A DNA stretch of 60,027 bases from Verrucomicrobiaceae bacterium (GTDB lineage Bacteria; Verrucomicrobiota; Verrucomicrobiia; Verrucomicrobiales; Verrucomicrobiaceae). How positions within the stretch are numbered: position 1 is the first letter of the stretch; each line of letters starts with the position of its first letter. The stretch covers positions 1-60,027 of the forward strand of contig JARXAL010000221.1 of assembly GCA_029865835.1 (NCBI GenBank), written 5' to 3'. Shown in pieces: positions 26,860 to 36,068 of this stretch. The notes under the pieces are model-generated. The model was not told the origin of the DNA and did not search any database. It was given only the letters and a program-made list of their open reading frames with translations. The position numbers and the translations under genes are program-made.

Positions 26860-27429
26860 ATGTCCGAAACTGATCCCTCCATCCCGTCTCTAGAGACCGA
26901 TCCAGCCACCACAGCGGAAGAGTTGTCTCCAAACGACAACGTGACCCCGGTAGATCCCCTCGAACAGGCCCTGCTCGACATCGAGAAATGGAAAGACCTC
27001 GCTTACCGGAGCCAAGCCGAACTCGACAACTTCCGCAAACGCGCCACCCGTGAGGGCCAGGAAGCCCGCGCTTTTGCGAATGGCGAGTTGCTTCGCTCCA
27101 TTCTACCGATTCTCGACAACTTCGAAATGGGCCTCAACGCCGCCCGCGCTGAATCTGAGAAATCCATGATCTTCATGGGCATGCAAATGGTGCATCGCCA
27201 GTTTCAAGAATTCCTCAAAGACTTTGGAGTTCAGGAAATCGAATCGCTCGGCAAAGCGTTCGACCCGAACCTCCATGAGGCCGTTTCCCAGGAAGTCACC
27301 ACCGAACATGCCGAAGGCACGATCATCCGCGTCACCCGTCCTGGGTATCGCCTGAAGGAGCGTTTGCTCCGGCCTACTTCCGTCATTGTCGCAGCGGCCA
27401 ATGCGCCAGATTCCCCGGCTGAGGCGTAA
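26860..27429 (+). CDS. grpE: GrpE nucleotide exchange factor
   Basis: This 189-residue GrpE has an acidic disordered N-terminus of about 40 residues, a long helix (DIEKWKDLAYRSQAELDNFRKRATRE) and the beta-domain signature (LKDFGVQEIESLGKAFDPNLHEAV...VTRPGYRLKERLLRPTSVIVA). GrpE releases ADP from DnaK and thus sets the Hsp70 cycle. It sits 38 bases before dnaJ, but no dnaK is adjacent. Confidence 0.97.
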   Translation: MSETDPSIPSLETDPATTAEELSPNDNVTPVDPLEQALLDIEKWKDLAYRSQAELDNFRKRATREGQEARAFANGELLRSILPILDNFEMGLNAARAESEKSMIFMGMQMVHRQFQEFLKDFGVQEIESLGKAFDPNLHEAVSQEVTTEHAEGTIIRVTRPGYRLKERLLRPTSVIVAAANAPDSPAEA

Positions 27430-27467
27430 CCTGATCCCAACTTTTACCCCGACTCTTCTTTTCATTC

Positions 27468-28613
27468 ATGGCTGACAAGCGCGACTACTACGAGGTCCTT
27501 GGCGTCTCCCGGGACGCCACTGCGGATGACCTCAAAAAAGCCTACCGCAAACTCGCGGTGAAATATCACCCCGACAAAAACCCTGACGACAAGTCGGCCG
27601 AGGAGAAATTCAAAGAAGTCAGCGAAGCTTATGACGTCCTGAACGACGACCAAAAGCGCGCGGCATATGACCGCTATGGACATGCCGCGTTCGCGGGTGG
27701 CATGGGCGGTGGTGCAGGCGGCGGCGGCATGCATGATCCGTTCGACATCTTCAAAGAAGTGTTCGGCGGCGGTGGCGGCGTTTTTGAGTCCTTCTTCGGC
27801 GGTGGCGGCGGTGGAAGTCAGCGTCGCAGCGGTGGCCCCCAACGGGGATCTGATTTGCGTTACGCTCTCGAGATCACCCTCGAAGAAGCCGCTCACGGCG
27901 CCGAGCGCGAGATCGAGTATGAGCGCCTCGTGTCCTGCAAAACCTGCACCGGGAGTGGCTCGGCCTCCGGCAGCGGCAAAAAAACCTGCCGCACCTGCGG
28001 AGGCGCGGGCCAAGTCATTTCCTCGCGCGGCTTTTTCCAGGTACAACAAACCTGCCCCGATTGCGGCGGCACTGGCGAGACCATCACGGATCCCTGCAAA
28101 CCCTGCCGGGGCGTGGGTCGGGTCAAAGAACGCACCCGCGTTCGCCTGCGCATTCCCGCTGGCATCGAGGAAGGCTCCCGCCTGCGCTCGCAAGGCAATG
28201 GCGACACCGGCACTGCCGGCGGCGCACCTGGCGACCTGTACGTCGTCATGCACCTCAAGCCTCATGACGTCTTCCAACGCGATGGGGACGACCTGCACTG
28301 CGAGATGCCCATGTCCTTCACAACGGCTGCCCTCGGAGGAGAGCTCACTGTTCCCACGATCGAAGGCAAAGCGACCGTCAAGATTCCAGCAGGCACGCAG
28401 AGCGGCACGACCTTCCGCCTCCGCAGCAAGGGTCTCAAGCACCTGGGTGGCGCCAACAACGGTGACCTCTACGTCCACGTTCAAATCGCCGTCCCTACCA
28501 AGCTCAATGGCGACCAAAAAGCCAAACTCCAGGAATTCGCCAATCTGATTGGCGAAAACGCCTCTGAGATGGAGGAAAGCTTTTTCGAGAAGGCCAAAAA
28601 GTTCTTCAGCTAG
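27468..28613 (+). CDS. dnaJ: DnaJ co-chaperone (type I Hsp40)
   Basis: This is a complete 381-residue DnaJ. The J domain (residues 1-70) has the catalytic HPD in [13 protein letters not shown] Gly/Phe-rich linker contains long Gly runs. The zinc domain carries all four CXXCXGXG repeats ([32 protein letters not shown]), and two beta-barrel substrate domains follow ([31 protein letters not shown]). It delivers unfolded proteins to Hsp70 and stimulates its ATPase. It lies downstream of grpE in the same likely operon. Confidence 0.97.
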   Translation: MADKRDYYEVLGVSRDATADDLKKAYRKLAVKYHPDKNPDDKSAEEKFKEVSEAYDVLNDDQKRAAYDRYGHAAFAGGMGGGAGGGGMHDPFDIFKEVFGGGGGVFESFFGGGGGGSQRRSGGPQRGSDLRYALEITLEEAAHGAEREIEYERLVSCKTCTGSGSASGSGKKTCRTCGGAGQVISSRGFFQVQQTCPDCGGTGETITDPCKPCRGVGRVKERTRVRLRIPAGIEEGSRLRSQGNGDTGTAGGAPGDLYVVMHLKPHDVFQRDGDDLHCEMPMSFTTAALGGELTVPTIEGKATVKIPAGTQSGTTFRLRSKGLKHLGGANNGDLYVHVQIAVPTKLNGDQKAKLQEFANLIGENASEMEESFFEKAKKFFS

Positions 28614-28734
28614 GCACCAAGTCCGACCTCACCGGCCCGAATTTCCTCACAAAACCCATGAGCAGCGCAAAAAGCGGCTTGTTCGAGGGTTTTTGTCCAA
28701 TGCCGACGCTTTGCCGCCTCTTGTTCCCAGCACG

Positions 28735-31700
28735 ATGAACCCGCCTTCCTCATTCCATCTCTGGACCCGTCCCCTATTGACGTTCGCCCTGCTCATGCCA
28801 GCCACGCTCAACGCCGCTGACGCTGAAGGCGTCAAGTTCTTCGAGATGAACATCCGCCCCCTGCTGGCGCAAAAATGCTTCGAGTGCCACGGCAAGGACA
28901 AACAGAAAGCTGATCTGCGGCTCGATCACATCGACCACATCCGCGCCGGAGGCAGCCATCATGGCCCTGCCATCGTCAGCGGTCCCGTCGAAAAATCTCC
29001 TTTGATCCAGGCCATCGAATACAAGGACTCTGAGTTCGAGATGCCACCGGATGAAAAGCTCACCAGCGAGCAGATTGATCTGCTCAAAAAGTGGGTCGCT
29101 ATGGGAGCTCCCTGGCCGGAAGGCGAAGTCGCCCCGAAAGGCCCCTACAAGCCGGGTGTCATCTCTGCCGAGGAAAGAGCTTGGTGGGCCTTTCAACCGC
29201 TCAAGAAAGTCACCCCTCCCGCTCCCATCAAAGACAGTGGCTCAAACGAGATCGACCTCTTCGTTCGCGAGCGACTTGCCAAAGAGGGCCTGGCACCCTC
29301 CGCTGAGGCTTCGCCTGAGGAACTCATCCGGCGCGTCACTTTCGACCTCCACGGCCTGCCACCCACGCCAGAGGCCCTTCGGCAGTTTGTCTCCGCTTAC
29401 CGGGCCGCCCCAAGCGCCGCCGAGCGCAACCGGGTTTACGAAACTCTGATCGACGACCTCCTGGCGTCTCCCCATTATGGCGAACGCTGGGCCCAACATT
29501 GGCTTGACCTTGCCCGTTACGCCGAGTCCGAAGGTTACCGCCAGGATGCCTACCGCCCCAATGTCTGGCCTTACCGCGACTACGTCATCAAGGCCTTCAA
29601 CGCCGACAAGCCCTATGACCAGTTCATCCGCGAGCAGATCGCCGGGGACGAATTGGACCCTGAAAATCCGGAGGTCACCATTGCCACCGCCTTCCTCCGC
29701 CATGGCATCTATGAGTACAACCAACGCGACGCCGAAGGGCAATGGAAGCTCATACTCAATGAAGCCACCGGTGTCACCGCCGACGTCTTCATGGGCCTCA
29801 GCGTGCAGTGCGCCCAATGCCACGATCACAAATTTGATCCGATTCTGCAAAAGGACTTCTATCGCCTGCAGGCCTTCTTGAACAACGTCACCTGGCCGGA
29901 GGACAAGCTGCTCGCCACCCCTGATGCAGTGCGCGAACACGAAAAACAACTCGCCGCCTGGAAGCAAGCCGCCGCGGCTCCCCTTGCGGTCATCGACTCC
30001 ATCCTTGAGCCCCGCTATGCGAAGGCCGCCGAAAAGGCCATGAGCCTCTTTCCCGATGAGGTGAAGGCCATGTATGCCAAACCCAAGGCAGAACGCACTC
30101 CTTACGAAGAGCAAGTCGTGCAACTCGCCTACCGTCAGGCGGCCCTGGAACGCACCCGCTACAAAACGGACAAGATCCCTGAACCCGATGCCAGCCGCCT
30201 CAAGGAAGCCACAGCAGGACTCGCCCAATTTGACAGCCTCAAACCAAAGACGCCCCTGACCGCCTTCGTCATCGGCGAGACCGGCCTGAAACCCGCACCC
30301 GCCGCCTTCATCACCCGAAAGTCAGGCAAAGTCGAAACCAACCCAGGTTTCCTCACCATCCTCAGTCCCGAAGACGCGAAAATCCCGGAGCCAAAACCCG
30401 GTTCTGCCACCAGCGGGCGCCGCACGGTCCTGGCCAACTGGCTTGCCGACCCCCAAAACCCTCTGACGACTCGCGTCATTGTTAACCGGGTCTGGCAATA
30501 CCACTTCGGCCGGGGCCTGGTCTCCACGGCCAGCGACTTTGGCCGGCTGGGCGAAATGCCCACGCACCCCGAATTGCTTGATTGGCTGACTTCGGACTTT
30601 CTCGCCAACGATTGGCGCCTCAAGCCGCTGCACAAAAAGATCCTGCTCTCCGCCACTTACCGCCAAACCGCCCGGCGCGCACCCGATGCAACGGCCTTGT
30701 TGAAGGATCCCGAAAACAAGCTCCTCTGGCGCTTCCAGCCCCGGCGCCTGGACGCCGAAGAAGCTCGCGATGCGGCCCTCGCCGCCAGTGGCGAACTCCA
30801 GGACAAAGCGGGTGGCGAGGGCGAAGACGCCAAGAAGCCCCGCCGCAGCATTTACACCAAAAAAATTCGCAACACCCAGGACGAAATCCTTCGCAGTCTG
30901 GATGCCCCGGCGGGATTCTCCAGCACGCCAAAACGTGACGCCACCACCACCGCCACCCAAAGTCTGCTTTTTTTCAACGGCGACTGGCCGATGGAACGCG
31001 CCCGGCTCATGGCCGCCCGGCTGAACTCCGAACACTACAACGACACCACCTCCCAGGTGCGCAGCGCTTACGAGCTCACCTTCAATCGCTCCGCCACACC
31101 TGCCGAACTGAAGGCGGCCATTGCTTTCATCGAGAAGCAGACCGCGCAACTGAAAAGCGAGGAACCGCCGCCGCCGCCCGTCACCAGTCCCTTGGCTGAC
31201 CTTTCCAAGCGCTTCCCGCCCGCCGTCACCCAAATCGTCAAGACCACCAAAGCCCTGCATCTCCAACCCGGCAGCGCGCACGAAAAACTCAGCGTTAAGA
31301 CCGAGGACCCGGAAGGCGAACGTTTCTTTGTGGAGGCGCTCGTGAATCTGGATGCCCTTTATCCAGACGGGAATGTGCGCACCATCGTGTCGCGCTGGAA
31401 CAATGGCAAAACCGATGCCGGCTGGGCCTTTGGGGTGACCAGCCAGAAGTCGGCGTATCAGCCGAACAACCTCATCATGCAGTTGAGCGGCGATGATTTT
31501 CAAGGCACCCACGCTTATGAGGTCGTCGCCTCCGGTTTGCGGATCCCCACCGGCAAAGCGCATTACGTGGCCGCCTCAGTGAGCAATCGCCCGCTCGAAG
31601 GACGCCCGTTTGGCGGCAGCGTGACCTTCTATGCTCTGGACCTCACCGACCCCAACGCGACGATGCAAACCATCATGGTGCCGCATGAAGTCGTCGGGGG

Positions 31701-32019
31701 TTACATCGATGCCAACCGCGCCCTTGTGGTCGGTGGACGTGACTCGAATCCAGGCAGCCTTTGGGACGGCGGCATCGCTCAAGTCATTCTCTCGAATGGC
31801 GAGCGGAAACCGGAGTGGAAGCCCATGCAAAGTGCCGTCGCCAACTGCGTGATGAATCTCATCGGGCAGGATGTTCCTGTGAAATCCAATGACGTCTTCA
31901 CCTGGCAGGCAAGCGCCCCGATCGCGAAGCCCTCCACTCGCCCTGATCCCGCCCGCGAAGCGCTAACGGATTTCTGTCACGCTCTGTTGAACTCCAACGA
32001 GTTCTTTTACCTGCACTGA
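28735..32019 (+). CDS. PSCyt1-DUF1549-DUF1553 protein with C-terminal LamG domain
   Basis: The protein is 1094 residues from the ATG at 28735; the track's upstream extension is out of character. A signal peptide (FHLWTRPLLTFALLMPATLNAAD) leads to PSCyt1 with CFECH near residue 47. DUF1549 spans roughly 170-390 (HYGERWAQHWLDLARYAESEGYRQ and the CAQCHDHKFDPIL motif). DUF1553 spans roughly 555-805 (NRVWQYHFGRGLVSTASDFGRLGEMPTHPELLDWL). A concanavalin-like LamG domain spans roughly 840-1030. It is related to the 4179..7025 protein but lacks the discoidin insert, and DUF1501 does not follow. The LamG domain suggests binding to a polysaccharide. It begins 121 bases after dnaJ. Confidence 0.92.
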   Translation: MNPPSSFHLWTRPLLTFALLMPATLNAADAEGVKFFEMNIRPLLAQKCFECHGKDKQKADLRLDHIDHIRAGGSHHGPAIVSGPVEKSPLIQAIEYKDSEFEMPPDEKLTSEQIDLLKKWVAMGAPWPEGEVAPKGPYKPGVISAEERAWWAFQPLKKVTPPAPIKDSGSNEIDLFVRERLAKEGLAPSAEASPEELIRRVTFDLHGLPPTPEALRQFVSAYRAAPSAAERNRVYETLIDDLLASPHYGERWAQHWLDLARYAESEGYRQDAYRPNVWPYRDYVIKAFNADKPYDQFIREQIAGDELDPENPEVTIATAFLRHGIYEYNQRDAEGQWKLILNEATGVTADVFMGLSVQCAQCHDHKFDPILQKDFYRLQAFLNNVTWPEDKLLATPDAVREHEKQLAAWKQAAAAPLAVIDSILEPRYAKAAEKAMSLFPDEVKAMYAKPKAERTPYEEQVVQLAYRQAALERTRYKTDKIPEPDASRLKEATAGLAQFDSLKPKTPLTAFVIGETGLKPAPAAFITRKSGKVETNPGFLTILSPEDAKIPEPKPGSATSGRRTVLANWLADPQNPLTTRVIVNRVWQYHFGRGLVSTASDFGRLGEMPTHPELLDWLTSDFLANDWRLKPLHKKILLSATYRQTARRAPDATALLKDPENKLLWRFQPRRLDAEEARDAALAASGELQDKAGGEGEDAKKPRRSIYTKKIRNTQDEILRSLDAPAGFSSTPKRDATTTATQSLLFFNGDWPMERARLMAARLNSEHYNDTTSQVRSAYELTFNRSATPAELKAAIAFIEKQTAQLKSEEPPPPPVTSPLADLSKRFPPAVTQIVKTTKALHLQPGSAHEKLSVKTEDPEGERFFVEALVNLDALYPDGNVRTIVSRWNNGKTDAGWAFGVTSQKSAYQPNNLIMQLSGDDFQGTHAYEVVASGLRIPTGKAHYVAASVSNRPLEGRPFGGSVTFYALDLTDPNATMQTIMVPHEVVGGYIDANRALVVGGRDSNPGSLWDGGIAQVILSNGERKPEWKPMQSAVANCVMNLIGQDVPVKSNDVFTWQASAPIAKPSTRPDPAREALTDFCHALLNSNEFFYLH

Positions 32020-32039
32020 GGCAGGGCCGTGATCGGCGA

Positions 32040-32267
32040 TTACCGAAGGGTGCGGCGGCGGAGCATCAGGAGGAAGCCGTAGGCACCCAAGACGAGAGCG
32101 CCGCCCGTGGCCTGCTGGGCAGTTGGGGCCATCGAACCGGCGGGAGTGACCATGACGCGATTCATGGCGGTGAACCGATCGGCCGATTGAGACTCACCCC
32201 CTGCAAAAAGGAGAGCAACGAGAAGAGAAAGGGCGGCGATTCGAAGGGTTCCAAGGAGGGATTTCAT
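32040..32267 (-). CDS. Small exported protein with C-terminal membrane-anchor tail
   Basis: This 75-residue protein has an N-terminal signal (MKSLLGTLRIAALSLLVALLFAGG), a short Ser/Thr/Ala-rich middle with no domain, and a C-terminal hydrophobic stretch ending in basic residues (GGALVLGAYGFLLMLRRRTLR). That layout resembles proteins handled by exosortase-like sorting (PEP-CTERM type), but no PEP-like motif is present, so this is only an analogy. It is convergent with the PSCyt gene (20-base gap). A promoter lies in the AT-rich region just upstream. Confidence 0.62.
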   Translation of the reverse strand: MKSLLGTLRIAALSLLVALLFAGGESQSADRFTAMNRVMVTPAGSMAPTAQQATGGALVLGAYGFLLMLRRRTLR

Positions 32268-32313
32268 TTGGCGAACAGCAGGTTGAAGGTTTTGCGTCTC
32301 AATTCTGGGGCAC

Positions 32314-32340
32314 AGTATCAGTTTTCATAATTTCTGTCAA
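32314..32340 (-). promoter_or_regulatory. Promoter for the 75-residue exported protein
   Basis: On the minus strand, TTGACA (32335-32340) is followed after 15 bases by GATACT (32314-32319). It lies in an AT-rich block (about 32320-32395) that stands out from the GC-rich surroundings. A 5' leader of about 40 bases is expected. Confidence 0.5.
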
Positions 32341-32520
32341 CACGGTTCTGTAATTTTAATAACGAGTGTGTTTTCCATTTAATGTTTGGACTTCCTGATG
32401 GTTCAGGACCCTGAAATGCGATCTCTGGGCATGCTCGGTCGGTGCTTGACGCGGGGCATCGGCCACGGCATCGGACCACTCCGCACCTGAGGGTGCGTGC
32501 GCCGCGTTTCTTTATTCTTC

Positions 32521-34314
32521 ATGTCTGGCTTCATCCTCGGAATCGATCTCGGCACCACGAACTCCTTGGTGGGTGTGGTTGACAGCGGCTTCCCGATCCT
32601 GCTGGCGGACGCCGCTGGGGAGCGGCTGACGCCATCAGCCGTGCATGTGGCGGCGGATGGCACCCTGACGGTGGGCGCGGCGGCCCTCAGGCGCCGTGTG
32701 CTCGAACCTTCGCGGACGATTACCTCGGTCAAACGGTTGATTGGACATCGGGCAGGAGAGGCAGGGTGGGAGCCGCCTTATGATTTGAAGGCCTTGGGGC
32801 TGACACCCGTGGAGGTTTCGGCAGCGATTTTGGGCCATTTGAAGTCGGTGGCAGAAAGCGCTCTGGAGCAGGAAGTGACGCGGGCGGTGATCACGGTTCC
32901 GGCGTTCTTTAACGATGCCCAGCGGGCGGCGACCCGAGAGGCGGGAGAACGGGCCGGGCTAACGGTGGAACGCATTTTGAGCGAGCCGACAGCGGCAGCG
33001 TTGGCTTATGGTTTGGACAAGCTGGAGGGGCGGCGGCGCATTGCAGTCTATGATTTGGGAGGCGGGACGTTTGATGTGTCCGTGCTGGAACTTCGAGAAG
33101 GGGTTTTTGAGGTGCTGGCAACGGCGGGTGACACCCGGTTGGGCGGCGATGATTTGGACCGGTCCCTGGCGGTGGCCATTTGGAAAAAAGCCGCTCCCGA
33201 GGGTTCTCCGGATTGGGAAAACCTGGAAATGGGCAAGCGGGTCCGTTTGATCGAAGCGGCTGAAGGGGTGAAAAAGACGCTTTCAACTCAGGCCGTCGCA
33301 CCGGTGGAATTGCCGTTTTTTCTGGAGGCTTGGAGTCTGGCGGTGGAAGTGACCCGTGCGGAACTGGATGCCCTGGCGCGGCCATGGGTGGAGGCAACTC
33401 GAAAACACTGCCTGCGGGCACTGAGCGATGCGGGTCTGAAGCCTGCGGAGTTGGACGAGGTGGTGCTGGTGGGTGGCAGCACGCGGATGCCGCTGGTGCG
33501 CGAACGCGTGGCAGAATGGTTTGGCCGGGAACCGTGCACCACACAGCATCCCGACGAGGCGATTGCCTTGGGGGCGGTGATTCAAGGCGGCGTGCTTTCA
33601 GGCTCGCTCAGGCAAGTGCTGCTGCTGGATGTCACCCCGTTGTCGCTCGGCATCGAGACCTTCGGCGGGCTGATGAATGTCATCATACCGCGCAACTCGA
33701 CGCTGCCCTGCAAGGCGGGTGAGCTTTTTACCAACGCGGTTTCCGGGCAGGCGAGCATGCTCATTCGGGTGCTGCAAGGGGAGCGGGAACTGGCGAAAGA
33801 CAATTGGGAGCTGGGTCGGGTGGAGGTGCCTTTTACGCCGGGCCCGAAAGGCAGTGCCCGGGTGGGCGTGCAGTTTGCACTCAATGTGGACGGTCTCCTG
33901 GAGGTGCTGACTCGCGATACGGTGACAGGTGTCGATACTGTGCTGGCGATTCAGCGGACAGCCGTCGATGTGAATGATGAGGCGGTGGAAAAAATGATCG
34001 CCGAGTCGGTGGAGTTTGCACTGGAGGACATGAGTGAGCGGCAATGGACGGAGGCCGCGCTCAAGGGTCGCGAATTGATCGAGGCGGTGAAGGCCGCGCT
34101 GGATCAATTGGGTGAAGCCATTTCCACAGAGGAGTCCGCTGCACTGAGCGCCTTGGCAGAGGCAGTGGAACGTGAGCTTCAAGCAACGACGCATCAGGTG
34201 GCGGCATTGAAGGCAGCCAATCAGGCTTTGGACGATGCCACTCAGGAACTCGCGGTGCGACTCATCGAACAAGCGATGGAGGCGTCTTTGGCGCGGCGCG
34301 GCCTGGCGGACTAA
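32521..34314 (+). CDS. Hsp70-family chaperone (DnaK/HscA-like)
   Basis: The protein is 597 residues from ATG 32521 (the track starts 8 codons early). The ATPase domain is intact: [16 protein letters not shown] (phosphate 1), [16 protein letters not shown] (phosphate 2), [16 protein letters not shown] (adenosine) and the linker [17 protein letters not shown]. The substrate domain and helical lid follow, without an EEVD tail. It is shorter than standard DnaK (about 635), and the Asp-Arg-Ser after LGGDDLDRS plus sparse conservation suggest a specialised paralogue in the HscA/HscC direction. No iscU, hscB or fdx is adjacent, so iron-sulfur work is unproven. grpE-dnaJ lie 4 kb upstream with a PSCyt gene between. 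The 253 bases between this gene and the small divergent gene hold only an AT-rich promoter region. Confidence 0.92.
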   Translation: MSGFILGIDLGTTNSLVGVVDSGFPILLADAAGERLTPSAVHVAADGTLTVGAAALRRRVLEPSRTITSVKRLIGHRAGEAGWEPPYDLKALGLTPVEVSAAILGHLKSVAESALEQEVTRAVITVPAFFNDAQRAATREAGERAGLTVERILSEPTAAALAYGLDKLEGRRRIAVYDLGGGTFDVSVLELREGVFEVLATAGDTRLGGDDLDRSLAVAIWKKAAPEGSPDWENLEMGKRVRLIEAAEGVKKTLSTQAVAPVELPFFLEAWSLAVEVTRAELDALARPWVEATRKHCLRALSDAGLKPAELDEVVLVGGSTRMPLVRERVAEWFGREPCTTQHPDEAIALGAVIQGGVLSGSLRQVLLLDVTPLSLGIETFGGLMNVIIPRNSTLPCKAGELFTNAVSGQASMLIRVLQGERELAKDNWELGRVEVPFTPGPKGSARVGVQFALNVDGLLEVLTRDTVTGVDTVLAIQRTAVDVNDEAVEKMIAESVEFALEDMSERQWTEAALKGRELIEAVKAALDQLGEAISTEESAALSALAEAVERELQATTHQVAALKAANQALDDATQELAVRLIEQAMEASLARRGLAD

Positions 34315-34919
34315 TTGCCAGCGTGCCGATTGGCGATCTGGGCGAAGGCGCGTGTCAGGGCTTCGTTCAGTTCGTCCAGGGTGGCTTTTTCAAGCGCGGG
34401 ATCGATTTCGTTGAGGGAACCAGACTGGGTGACGGGCTTGATCTCAACGGCGGTGGCGGTGGTGACTTCGGCAGGCATGACCACTTCGGCCTGGACGGGC
34501 TGCCAATGGCTTGTCGGTTCGCTCTCAAAGATGACCTCAGCGTTCACAAAGGGGACTTCCTCAATGACGCTTTCGGGAATGGTGGCGGACGGGGGTGTCG
34601 CGCGGGGAACAGCGTTGAGGGGCGCGAAGAGGCTTTCCAAAGTGAGTTCACCCATAGGCTTCACAGCAGGTTGAAGGGGGGTGGGTGCAGGGGTTGGCCC
34701 TGGAGTCGGGGCACTTTGCGCAGCCCACTGGCTGGTTTCCAGCGCCGCTTCATGCAGAGCGCTGCGGACTTCCTGCAACTGCAGCATTTGGTGCTCGAGA
34801 TTGCGAATCAACAGATCCCGTGTCTGCAGCAGATTGTCGGTAGCCGCGTCCAGACGCATGGAGATGGATTCCAGTCGGGTTTGAACGGACTCGGCGAGGG
34901 GAAGGGTGGAGGAAGACAT
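34311..34919 (-). CDS. Coiled-coil/disordered protein convergent with the Hsp70 gene
   Basis: This is a 202-residue soluble protein. The first 70 residues form an amphipathic helix or coiled coil ([34 protein letters not shown]). A Pro/Thr/Ala-rich linker follows ([13 protein letters not shown]), then acidic segments and a final helix ([23 protein letters not shown]). It has no recognised family. Its stop overlaps the Hsp70 stop by 3 bases (CTAA). A near-consensus promoter sits directly upstream. A link to the chaperone is only suggested by position. Confidence 0.66.
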   Translation of the reverse strand: MSSSTLPLAESVQTRLESISMRLDAATDNLLQTRDLLIRNLEHQMLQLQEVRSALHEAALETSQWAAQSAPTPGPTPAPTPLQPAVKPMGELTLESLFAPLNAVPRATPPSATIPESVIEEVPFVNAEVIFESEPTSHWQPVQAEVVMPAEVTTATAVEIKPVTQSGSLNEIDPALEKATLDELNEALTRAFAQIANRHAGN

Positions 34920-34934
34920 GGCGGAATACCCATG

Positions 34935-34963
34935 AATATATTATGGCGTTTATAGAAAATCAA
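34935..34963 (-). promoter_or_regulatory. Promoter for the 34311-34919 gene
   Basis: On the minus strand, TTGATT (34958-34963) and TATATT (34935-34940) are separated by exactly 17 bases, close to sigma-70 consensus. Transcription would start about 9 bases before the ATG at 34919, so the leader is very short. Confidence 0.62.
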
Positions 34964-35066
34964 TAAAAATGTACTTTTCGACTCTTCTAAGGGTGTTAAT
35001 AGACTGTGTCGAAGCTGTCAAAAAGGCGGTTGCGCCCTGCGCTGAAACGCTCTTATCGTCAAGTTC

Positions 35067-35570
35067 ATGAAGTCCTTTGTTAAAAGTCTACTGTCCGCCC
35101 GTGCCGAATTAGTCGCGGAATTCGCCAAAGTCGCCGCCCAACTCGAACAGCGGCTCGGTCACCTGGATGCGTTGCTGCAAGAGAATGATGTTGATACCGC
35201 CAGCCTTCCAAGCGTGGCCAATCCGGGCAAAGCTGCCGGCAAGAAGCGCGGTCGCAAGCCGGGATCGGTCTCCGCAAAGGTGGCGGAGAAAGCCCCTAAG
35301 GCGAAAAGGGGACGCAAAGTGCGCGGCAAGCCAGGCTTCAATGTGACGGGTGCTGTGCGGGAAGTCGTCGCGGGGATCAAAACGCCTTTTAACATCGCCA
35401 CGCTGCGTGATGAATTTGAACAACGCCATCCCGGTGTGCTGGCCACGCTGAATCGCGTGACGCTCAGCTTGGCCATGCAAAGCCTGGGTCGCAAAGGCGA
35501 GGTGACGACCAAGAAAGACCCGAATGGAAAAGGCAACCTGTTCGCCAAGACGAGCAAGCTGAAGATCTGA
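35067..35570 (+). CDS. Basic AT-hook-like DNA-binding protein
   Basis: This 167-residue protein has an N-terminal coiled helix (LVAEFAKVAAQLEQRLGHLDALLQ) and a Lys/Arg-rich middle with two AT-hook-like cores (KKRGRKPGS and AKRGRKVRGKPG). The C-terminal domain of about 75 residues looks like a winged helix (TGAVREVVAGIKTPFNIATLRDEFEQRHPG...SLGRKGEVTTKK). It probably binds AT-rich DNA as a nucleoid or regulatory protein; target and function are unknown. It is preceded by 147 AT-rich bases and followed by a strong terminator, so it forms a single-gene unit. Confidence 0.75.
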   Translation: MKSFVKSLLSARAELVAEFAKVAAQLEQRLGHLDALLQENDVDTASLPSVANPGKAAGKKRGRKPGSVSAKVAEKAPKAKRGRKVRGKPGFNVTGAVREVVAGIKTPFNIATLRDEFEQRHPGVLATLNRVTLSLAMQSLGRKGEVTTKKDPNGKGNLFAKTSKLKI

Positions 35571-35599
35571 TCGACATCGAAGACACCAAGCATTCATCA

Positions 35600-35632
35600 G
35601 GCCGGGCCGTCTCGCGACGCCCGGCCTTTTTT
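35600..35632 (+). terminator. Rho-independent terminator after the AT-hook-like gene
   Basis: GGCCGGGC and GCCCGGCC form a perfect 8-bp GC stem with an 11-base loop, followed by six T residues. It begins 30 bases after the stop at 35570. The minus strand has no T-run, so it works mainly for the plus-strand gene. It is the clearest intrinsic terminator in the window. Confidence 0.88.
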
Positions 35633-35637
35633 GGAGT

Positions 35638-35988
35638 TCAATCCCGGTCTGGGAAGGTGAAGTCGCGCTGCTTTTCAGGGCGCAGTTTGGATCGCCCGCC
35701 AGCACGGCGGCGGAAGGGTTCGAAGACGAGGTCGGAGCCGTCGACTTTCATTTGGTAAACCATTTGAAGGAGTTTGCCGAGACGGCCTTTGGGCCAACCG
35801 GCTTTGTTGCCGAACCAGGCGAGGTATTCGGCGGGCAGATCGTAGATGGGAAGACCCTCAGGGGGAAAATGGGTGGGGCCGAACTTGCCAAAAGGCATGT
35901 GGGTTCGGCCGATGGCGTCGAGGTCGGCGCGCATGGCTTCCTGCAACGTCGGCTCACGGCCTGCGGGTTGCGGAAGTTGATCGGGCAT
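35638..35988 (-). CDS. DUF3820-family protein
   Basis: The real gene is 116 residues from ATG 35988; the track's 276-residue version adds Pro-rich shadow sequence. The core FGKFGPTHFPPEGLPIYDLPAEYLAWF, then GWPKGRLGKLLQMVYQMKVDG, matches the small DUF3820 family, annotated as putative quorum-sensing-regulated virulence factors although the biochemical role is not known. The C-terminus is basic (RRRAGGRSKLRPEKQRD). It is divergent from the YndJ-DUF1990 gene with an 80-base gap. Confidence 0.85.
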   Translation of the reverse strand: MPDQLPQPAGREPTLQEAMRADLDAIGRTHMPFGKFGPTHFPPEGLPIYDLPAEYLAWFGNKAGWPKGRLGKLLQMVYQMKVDGSDLVFEPFRRRAGGRSKLRPEKQRDFTFPDRD

Positions 35989-36068
35989 GGGGGAAACACT
36001 AGCGGCAGAGTAGGCGCACTTCCAGCGCGGATCATTGACCGGAGGGTCACGCTCGCTATGGTCCAGCC

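Noticed and set aside
27462-28517. 351-residue minus-strand ORF opposite dnaJ
   Set aside because: It is antisense to an intact dnaJ with all four zinc repeats.
29242-31563. Two long minus-strand ORFs (328 and 413 residues) opposite the PSCyt gene
   Set aside because: They are antisense shadows without signal, domain or start-site support.
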